Shown: positions 1 through 4,847 of the stretch, piece after piece | Layout: the number at the start of each line of letters is the position of its first letter | Position numbering within the stretch: position 1 is the first letter of the stretch | Origin: Actinomycetota bacterium | GTDB lineage: Bacteria > Actinomycetota > Actinomycetes > Actinomycetales > Microbacteriaceae | Assembly: GCA_009704155.1 (NCBI GenBank) | Contig: WLES01000039.1 | Location: forward strand, 1 to 7,299 | DNA: 7,299 bases | Direction of reading: 5' to 3' | Notes under the pieces: model-generated | The model's input: only the letters and a program-made list of their open reading frames with translations | The model's database searches: none | What the model was told of the DNA's origin: nothing | Made by a program: the position numbers and the translations under genes

Positions 1-217
1 ACTCGGCTATCCGCGTCGTCGGTTTCCGTGGGCGCGTGTCACGGGCGAGGATCTCGACGGGAACCCCATCGACATCTCTGGTGACGGGCTCCTGGGGCAG
101 GCGCTCCAACACGAGACCGACCATCTCGACGGTGCGGTTTACATCGAGGGACTTGACCCCGACATCAAACGGATGGCACTCCGAGACATTCGCGAATCGG
201 AGTGGTTCCGCCTCTAG
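1..217 (+). CDS. def: Peptide deformylase, C-terminal part (5' end outside window)
   Basis: Peptide deformylase removes the formyl group from the initiator methionine of new proteins in the cytoplasm, using a bound metal ion. The frame is open from base 2 and gives 71 residues ending in TAG at 215-217. Diagnostic is QHETDHLDG (about residues 34-42 of the fragment), the HExxH-type motif 3 whose two histidines bind the metal and whose glutamate is catalytic. Upstream, RFPWARVTGEDLDGNPI matches the beta-strand segment that normally follows the EGCLS motif, so the metal-binding cysteine should lie just outside the window. The C-terminal tail after the helix is short, ending in WFRL. The gene converges on the acyl-CoA synthetase gene and overlaps its stop codon by 4 bases, so def has no 3' untranslated space of its own. 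A full-length copy cannot be confirmed from here. Confidence 0.95.
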   Translation, partial: LGYPRRRFPWARVTGEDLDGNPIDISGDGLLGQALQHETDHLDGAVYIEGLDPDIKRMALRDIRESEWFRL

Positions 218-2043
218 TCCTTGAGGACTAACCCCTTGGTGTCGGGGTTTGTGTCGTAAATCGAGTCGATTTCAGCAGCGTAGTCGGCGACGATGACATG
301 GCGTTTGATGCTCATCTTCGCAGTGAGGTGGCCTGTCGCTTCAGTGAACTCTGTTGGAAGCACAATGAACTTCCGAACTGATTCGGCGCGTGACACCTTC
401 TTGTTTGCGCGGTCGACAGCGGTTTGAATTTCAGCGAGAACAGCTGGGTTCGTTCCGGCCTCTTCGAGGCTCATCTCTGGGTCGAGCTTGTGGTTCTGCA
501 ACCACGTTGGAAGCATTTCAGAGTCAAGCGTCACCAGTGCGGCAACGTACGGGCGGTTATCTCCGACGACAACACACTGGCCGACCAGCGGGTTCGATCG
601 GATCGGGTCTTCGAGAACTGCCGGTGCCACGTTCTTGCCTCCGGCCGTGACGATGAGTTCTTTCTTTCGACCCGTGATTGTGAGATAGCCGTCGTCATCG
701 AGCGAACCGATGTCACCTGTTCGGTACCAGCCGTCGACGAACGATTCGGCATTTGCTTTGTCGTTGTGCCAATAGCCCTGGAAAACGTTGACACCCTTGA
801 CGAGCACTTCACCGTCCTTGGCGATCTTGATGGAGACACCCGCAAGCGCTGGGCCCACCGTGCCGATTTTGAACCTCTGGGGAACGTTGATCGATGCCGG
901 TCCGGTTGTTTCCGTGAGGCCGTAACCCTCGAGAACGCGCATACCGAGTGCTCGATAGAAGTGGCCGAGGCGAAGCCCGAGCGGAGCAGAACCGCTAATT
1001 GCGTATGCGACGTTCCCGCCGAGTGCAGCGCGCAACTTCGAGAGGACAAGGCGGTCCATCAGGGCGAACTGAATCTTGAGCCCGAAAGGAACCTTTCCTT
1101 CGTCTAGAGCCTTTGAATAGGCAATCGCGGTTCGCGCGGCAAGGCGGAAGATGTTTCCCTTGCCTCCCGCCTCGGCTTTCTGCTCTGATGAGTTGTAAAC
1201 CTTTTCGAACACGCGGGGCACTGCCAACAGGAACGTCGGTTTGAACGACCCGAGCGATGGGAGAAGTTGTTTCGTGTCGGGCTGGTGCCCGACGCGGACG
1301 CCAGCATGGACACAGAGGATGGAGATCATGCGGGCATAAATGTGCGCTGTCGTGATGAAGAGGAGGGTTGATGCACCCTTCATGTACACAACCTCAGCCA
1401 TCCACACAGCCGAGTTGGCGATGGTGTCGACAAAGTTAGCGTGGGTTAACACGCAACCCTTGGGGTTACCGGTGGTTCCGGAGGTGTAAATCAGGGTGGC
1501 TATGTCGGAAGCCTTCGCGACGTTGCGAGCCTTTTCGACCGCTGCGTCTGTAACGCCGGCTCCACCCTTGACGAGCGACGCTATGTCTCCCTTGTCCATT
1601 CGCCACGCGTGAGCGATTGCAGGCAGGCTCTTCTTGACTTCGCTGAACTTCCCAAAGTGTTCTTCAGTCTCAACGATGATCCCGACCGCGCCAGAATCTT
1701 CAAGGATGAACTTGACCTGCGAAGGGGAGGATGTTTCGTAGATGGGAATGAGGATTCCACCCGCATAGAACATCGCAAAGTCGATGAGGATCCATTCGTA
1801 GCGCGTGGAGCAAATGATTCCCACACGGTCACCCGGCTTGACGCCGGCGTTGATGAAGCCTTTGGCGAGAGCGACCACCTGAGCACGGAACTCCGCGGTT
1901 GATACCGGAGACCAACCACCCTCGGCTGTCGGGAGCCCGAAAAGCACGTGGTCAGGGTCGGAGACGAAACGTTCTTCGAGGAAGTCACTGACCGTTCTCT
2001 TCGGGTCGTGCGGGACAACTGCTGGGGTCGATGTTTCCTGCAT
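214..2043 (-). CDS. fadD15: Long-chain fatty-acid--CoA ligase (AMP-forming, FadD15-like)
   Basis: This 609-residue protein belongs to the adenylate-forming ANL superfamily and should activate long-chain fatty acids to acyl-CoA through an acyl-AMP intermediate, probably at the inner face of the membrane. Visible core motifs are the P-loop YTSGTTGNPKG (186-196), EGYGLTETTG (372-381), YRTGD (440-444) with the ribose-binding aspartate, and the hinge-region GRKKELIV (458-465). The C-terminal lysine motif is LTAKMSIKR (573-581). Length and the absence of extra domains fit the bacterial ACSL/FadD15 group of about 600 residues. The ATG at 2041-2043 is supported by an AGGAG Shine-Dalgarno 5 bases upstream. 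The gene diverges from plsC and overlaps def at its 3' end. The symbol rests on family resemblance plus recalled mycobacterial order fadD15-plsC-aroG-pknL; chain-length preference cannot be read from sequence. Confidence 0.93.
   Translation of the reverse strand: MQETSTPAVVPHDPKRTVSDFLEERFVSDPDHVLFGLPTAEGGWSPVSTAEFRAQVVALAKGFINAGVKPGDRVGIICSTRYEWILIDFAMFYAGGILIPIYETSSPSQVKFILEDSGAVGIIVETEEHFGKFSEVKKSLPAIAHAWRMDKGDIASLVKGGAGVTDAAVEKARNVAKASDIATLIYTSGTTGNPKGCVLTHANFVDTIANSAVWMAEVVYMKGASTLLFITTAHIYARMISILCVHAGVRVGHQPDTKQLLPSLGSFKPTFLLAVPRVFEKVYNSSEQKAEAGGKGNIFRLAARTAIAYSKALDEGKVPFGLKIQFALMDRLVLSKLRAALGGNVAYAISGSAPLGLRLGHFYRALGMRVLEGYGLTETTGPASINVPQRFKIGTVGPALAGVSIKIAKDGEVLVKGVNVFQGYWHNDKANAESFVDGWYRTGDIGSLDDDGYLTITGRKKELIVTAGGKNVAPAVLEDPIRSNPLVGQCVVVGDNRPYVAALVTLDSEMLPTWLQNHKLDPEMSLEEAGTNPAVLAEIQTAVDRANKKVSRAESVRKFIVLPTEFTEATGHLTAKMSIKRHVIVADYAAEIDSIYDTNPDTKGLVLKD
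215..230. terminator. Near-perfect hairpin over the def/fadD convergent stop codons
   Basis: TAGTCCT (215-221), a 2-base spacer, then AGGACTA (224-230) forms a palindrome beginning at the def stop codon and covering the last codons of fadD. As drawn the loop is too tight, so the real stem would be about 6 bp (TAGTCC/GGACTA) with a TTGA loop. It is symmetrical, so both convergent transcripts could form it. There is no clear U-tract on either side, so its role in termination is inferred from position only. Confidence 0.35.
230..250 (+). terminator. Candidate terminator hairpin for def, antisense to the fadD 3' end
   Basis: AACCCC (230-235) pairs with GGGGTT (244-249) across an 8-base loop, and a short T run (248-250) follows on the + strand. 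It lies just downstream of the def stop codon, the expected place for a terminator, although it sits inside fadD coding sequence. The T-run is short, so this is a weak intrinsic terminator at best. Confidence 0.35.
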
Positions 2044-2048
2044 TGTGG

Positions 2049-2076
2049 CTCCTAGGGGAAGTGTTGCCCAACTCTA
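2049..2076 (-). promoter_or_regulatory. Candidate fadD -10 box and ribosome binding site
   Basis: Reading the - strand, TAGAGT at 2071-2076 fits the actinobacterial -10 pattern TANNNT. A transcript starting about 7 bases downstream would have a leader of about 20 bases containing AGGAG (2049-2053), 5 bases before the ATG. The ribosome site is clear and fixes the start codon. No convincing -35 hexamer was found at 16-18 bases upstream, so the promoter part is tentative. Confidence 0.45.
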
Positions 2077-2106
2077 TCCAACAAGAGGCAATTTGGCGAG
2101 AGAGGA

Positions 2107-2117
2107 ATTCTTAGAAT
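2107..2117. repeat. Short palindrome ATTCTTAGAAT in the divergent promoter region
   Basis: Five-base arms ATTCT and AGAAT flank a single central base (2112). It lies in the 98-base gap between the divergent fadD and plsC genes. If plsC starts at its own ATG, as its -10 box suggests, this palindrome falls at about -35 to -25. That suits an operator, but a palindrome of this length can also occur by chance. Confidence 0.3.
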
Positions 2118-2129
2118 CTGCAAAGTGAA

Positions 2130-2141
2130 TAAGATGTCAGG
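2130..2141 (+). promoter_or_regulatory. Candidate leaderless promoter (-10 box) of plsC
   Basis: TAAGAT at 2130-2135 matches TANNNT and ends exactly 6 bases before the plsC ATG at 2142, placing the expected transcription start on the A of the start codon. The only Shine-Dalgarno-like bases, AGG at 2139-2141, touch the ATG and are too close to work. An in-frame TAA at 2130-2132 excludes an earlier start. Together these favour a leaderless mRNA. No good -35 box is seen; ATTCTT at 2107-2112 has the right 17-base spacing but poor sequence. Confidence 0.5.
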
Positions 2142-2822
2142 ATGTTCTACTGGTTGGTCAAAAACCTTGTTCTCGGGCCGTTGCTCATGAGAGTTTTTCG
2201 CCCGTGGGTCAAGGGTATGGAGAATGTTCCAGCAACGGGTGCGGCAATTCTCGCAAGCAACCATCTCTCGTTTGTCGATTCCATCTTTCTTCCGCTCGTG
2301 CTCAAACGGCCCGTGACGTTCCTGGCGAAGGCTGAGTACTTCACAGGCAGAGGCGTCAAAGGATGGCTCGTTCGACAGTTCTTCATCGCAACCGGGCAAA
2401 TCCCCATCGATCGCTCAGGCGGCCAAGCGAGCGAAGACTCACTTAACACCGGGCTTCGGGTGTTGTCGGAAGGAAGACTCCTCGGCATTTACCCCGAGGG
2501 AACGAGGAGTCCCGACGCGAAGTTGTATCGCGGTCGAACGGGTATTGCCCGAATGGCTCTTGAAGCAAAGGTCCCCATCATTCCCGTTGCAATGATTGAC
2601 ACCGACAAGGTCATGCCCATCGGATCCACTATGCCGTCCGTCAAGCGAGTCGGCGTGCTCTTCGGTCAGCCGCTTGACTTCTCTCGATTCGATGGTTACG
2701 AAAACGACCGTTTCGTTCTCCGCGCAATCACGGATGAGATCATGGTGGAGATTCACCATCTCTCCGAGAAAGAGTACGCGGACGAATACGCCAGTTCAGC
2801 ACGTGCCCGAGTTGATGGGTGA
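2142..2822 (+). CDS. plsC: 1-acyl-sn-glycerol-3-phosphate acyltransferase (PlsC/LPLAT family)
   Basis: This 226-residue protein should transfer an acyl chain to lysophosphatidic acid to form phosphatidic acid, the precursor of membrane phospholipids, at the cytoplasmic membrane face. All four family motifs are visible: NHLSFVD (40-46) with the catalytic H41 and D46 of HX4D, GQIPIDR (85-91), YPEGTRS (117-123) for glycerol-phosphate binding, and VPIIPVAMI (144-152). The N-terminus MFYWLVKNLVLGPLL is hydrophobic and probably membrane-associated. Length is usual for the family. The ATG at 2142 has no proper ribosome site but has a -10 box 6 bases upstream, suggesting leaderless expression. It diverges from the acyl-CoA synthetase and precedes aroG by 46 bases. 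Some family members acylate other lipids, such as phosphatidylinositol mannosides, so the acceptor remains uncertain. Confidence 0.93.
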   Translation: MFYWLVKNLVLGPLLMRVFRPWVKGMENVPATGAAILASNHLSFVDSIFLPLVLKRPVTFLAKAEYFTGRGVKGWLVRQFFIATGQIPIDRSGGQASEDSLNTGLRVLSEGRLLGIYPEGTRSPDAKLYRGRTGIARMALEAKVPIIPVAMIDTDKVMPIGSTMPSVKRVGVLFGQPLDFSRFDGYENDRFVLRAITDEIMVEIHHLSEKEYADEYASSARARVDG

Positions 2823-2863
2823 ACGCTCCCGATAGGGTTAAGAGACACACGAGTAGCTAAGGG
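2812..2863 (+). promoter_or_regulatory. Possible aroG promoter and ribosome binding site
   Basis: TTGATG (2812-2817) and TAGGGT (2833-2838) resemble -35 and -10 boxes, but the 15-base spacer is short and the -35 lies inside the end of plsC. AAGGG at 2859-2863, 5 bases before the GTG at 2869, is a moderate Shine-Dalgarno and supports that start. aroG could equally be read from the plsC transcript, as the gap is only 46 bases and holds no strong terminator. Confidence 0.3.
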
Positions 2864-2868
2864 AATCA

Positions 2869-4236
2869 GTGACCGCACACAATTCAGCCGATAACCTCGC
2901 AATACTCGAGGGCCTTGAGGCGTGGCGAAAACTGCCTATCAAGCAACAGCCGCAGTGGCCAAATGCCGATGACCTCAATCGTGTGACAGCAGAGTTGTCG
3001 ATGTTGCCCCCGCTTGTGTTTGCGGGTGAAGTAGATCAGCTCAAGGCTCGACTCGGTCGGGTGGCCCAGGGTGAAGCGTTTCTCCTCCAGGGTGGCGACT
3101 GCGCCGAGACGTTCGAAGCAGCAACGGCTGACAAAATTCGCAACCGGGTGAAGACAATCCTGCAGATGGCGGTCGTTTTGACATACGGCGCCGCGATGCC
3201 GATTGTGAAAATGGGACGCATGGCAGGACAGTTCGCCAAGCCGCGCTCGAGTGACGAAGAAACCCGTGGCGACGTTACCCTTCCGGCGTATCGCGGCGAC
3301 ATCGTCAATGGTTACGATTTCACGCCAGAGTCACGGGCCGCTGACCCCCGTCGAATTATCCAGGGCTACCACACTGCCGCTTCCACGCTGAACCTCATTC
3401 GTGCGTTCACCCAGGGTGGATTCGCTGACTTGCGTGAGGTCCACTCGTGGAACAAAGGATTTGCCGAAAACCCCGCGAATAAACGCTACGAACAACTTGC
3501 GAAAGAGATCGACCGCGCCATCAAATTCATGGCCGCGGCCGGCGCAGATTTCGATGAGCTCAAGCGGGTGGAGTTTTATTCGAGCCACGAAGGTCTTCTC
3601 ATGGACTATGAACGCCCCTTGACTCGAATTGATTCGCGCACGGGGTACCCCTACAACACCTCAGCGCACTTCGTGTGGGTGGGGGAGCGCACGCGTGATC
3701 TCGACGGTGCACACATTGACTACTTTTCTCGAATTCAGAACCCGATCGGCATCAAACTCGGCCCCAAGACGACACCCGACGACGTCATGAAGCTGATCGA
3801 CGTCCTCGACCCCAACCGCGAACCGGGTCGTCTCACATTTATTACCAGGATGGGAGCTGGCGTGATTCGCGACGCTCTTCCGCCACTGTTGGAGGCAGTG
3901 CACAATTCCGATGCGCTCCCCGTGTGGGTCACTGACCCAATGCACGGAAACGGCATAACCACACCGAACGGATACAAGACACGCAGATTCGATGATGTTG
4001 TTGACGAGGTTAAGGGATTCTTCGAAGCCCACCACGCTGTTGGCACGTTCCCCGGTGGAATCCACGTCGAGCTCACCGGTGATGACGTGACAGAGTGTCT
4101 GGGCGGCGCAGAGATGATCGATGAGGAGACTCTTGCTTCACGATACGAATCGCTGTGCGACCCTCGACTCAACCACAAACAGTCTCTCGAGCTGGCATTT
4201 TTGGTTTCCGAGGAGTTAGCCGCTTTCCGAGCATGA
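2869..4236 (+). CDS. aroG: Class II 3-deoxy-7-phosphoheptulonate (DAHP) synthase
   Basis: DAHP synthase condenses phosphoenolpyruvate with erythrose 4-phosphate, the first step of the shikimate pathway to aromatic amino acids, in the cytoplasm. The 455 residues match the class II (plant/actinobacterial) family. Metal ligands are all present: C78 in LLQGGDCAETF, H359 in DPMHGN, E401 in GGIHVELTG and D431 in CDPRLN, with the same spacing as recalled for M. tuberculosis AroG (C87, H369, E411, D441). Substrate-binding segments include R117, KPRSS (124-128), SSHEG (238-242), WVGERTR (270-276), K296 and R327. The start is GTG with AAGGG 5 bases upstream; the N-terminal part before LLQGGDC is slightly shorter than in mycobacteria. 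The stop overlaps the next start as ATGA. In mycobacteria this enzyme is feedback-inhibited by aromatic amino acids and works with a chorismate mutase; neither property can be read here. Confidence 0.97.
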   Translation: MTAHNSADNLAILEGLEAWRKLPIKQQPQWPNADDLNRVTAELSMLPPLVFAGEVDQLKARLGRVAQGEAFLLQGGDCAETFEAATADKIRNRVKTILQMAVVLTYGAAMPIVKMGRMAGQFAKPRSSDEETRGDVTLPAYRGDIVNGYDFTPESRAADPRRIIQGYHTAASTLNLIRAFTQGGFADLREVHSWNKGFAENPANKRYEQLAKEIDRAIKFMAAAGADFDELKRVEFYSSHEGLLMDYERPLTRIDSRTGYPYNTSAHFVWVGERTRDLDGAHIDYFSRIQNPIGIKLGPKTTPDDVMKLIDVLDPNREPGRLTFITRMGAGVIRDALPPLLEAVHNSDALPVWVTDPMHGNGITTPNGYKTRRFDDVVDEVKGFFEAHHAVGTFPGGIHVELTGDDVTECLGGAEMIDEETLASRYESLCDPRLNHKQSLELAFLVSEELAAFRA

Positions 4237-4847
4237 GCGACGTGACGGCCGTAGTTCCAGGGTTGCTCACGGGTCTCTCGCTCATCGCCGCAATCGGTGC
4301 TCAAAATGCGTTTGTCATCCGCCAGGGTCTCACTCGCAGGTTCGTGTTCGAGGTCGCGCTGGTTTCCTCGGTACTGGACGCGACCCTCATCCTCCTCGGA
4401 GTGGCGGGGCTCGGTGTTCTCATCTCTAGTGTCCCCATTCTGTTCGAGGTCATCCGCTGGTTCGGCGTTGCGTACCTCGTCTGGTTCGGAATTGGCTCGA
4501 TTCGCAGAGCGATCAACCCGGAGACAATGTCACTCGACGGCGACACGGCGGCAACACGTCGTACGATCGTGCTGTCGACCGTGACGTTCTCGCTCCTCAA
4601 TCCTCACGTCTACCTGGACACCGTCGTGTTTCTCGGTTCCGTAGCAAACCAGTTTGCTGATTCACGGTGGTGGTTCGCGCTGGGCGCGTGTCTCGCGAGT
4701 TTCGTCTGGTTCTTCTCGATTGCGTACGGTGCACGTTCTCTCGCTCCCTATGTGACGAGCGTACGGTTTTGGCAAGTGCTTGATTCATTCATTGCACTCA
4801 CGATGTTCACCATCGCAGGCGTGCTCGCGTTCGCACCGCTCGGTTAG
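4233..4847 (+). CDS. LysE/ArgO-family amino-acid exporter
   Basis: This 204-residue integral membrane protein belongs to the LysE superfamily, whose characterised members (Corynebacterium LysE, E. coli ArgO) export basic amino acids. Family signatures are IGAQNAFV (21-28) after a hydrophobic first helix, an aspartate at 49 in the second, and LLNPHVYLDT (121-130). About six hydrophobic segments can be drawn, near 7-29, 42-62, 68-90, 112-135, 146-166 and 180-201. The ATG at 4233 is chosen because it starts the family-typical N-terminus and forms an ATGA overlap with the aroG stop, implying translational coupling; the AGGAG at 4211-4215 is too distant to be an ideal ribosome site. Earlier in-frame starts would add non-homologous residues. 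Its 3' end overlaps the convergent kinase gene by 4 bases. Substrate is not determined; the aroG linkage hints at, but does not prove, a role with aromatic amino acids. Confidence 0.9.
   Translation: MSDVTAVVPGLLTGLSLIAAIGAQNAFVIRQGLTRRFVFEVALVSSVLDATLILLGVAGLGVLISSVPILFEVIRWFGVAYLVWFGIGSIRRAINPETMSLDGDTAATRRTIVLSTVTFSLLNPHVYLDTVVFLGSVANQFADSRWWFALGACLASFVWFFSIAYGARSLAPYVTSVRFWQVLDSFIALTMFTIAGVLAFAPLG

Noticed and set aside
36..224. Open frame on the + strand over the def region
   Set aside because: It lies in another frame from the deformylase, which has the HETDH motif; the alternative protein is Ser/Thr/Arg-rich with no family resemblance.
424..1107. 227-codon open frame antisense to fadD
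   Set aside because: fadD is unambiguous on the other strand through this stretch and the antisense product has no recognisable motif; long antisense frames are expected from GC-biased codon use.
4155..4232. Upstream in-frame ATG that would extend the exporter by 26 residues
   Set aside because: The added residues do not resemble LysE N-termini and would overlap aroG by over 80 bases; the ATG at 4233 gives the usual start just before the first helix.
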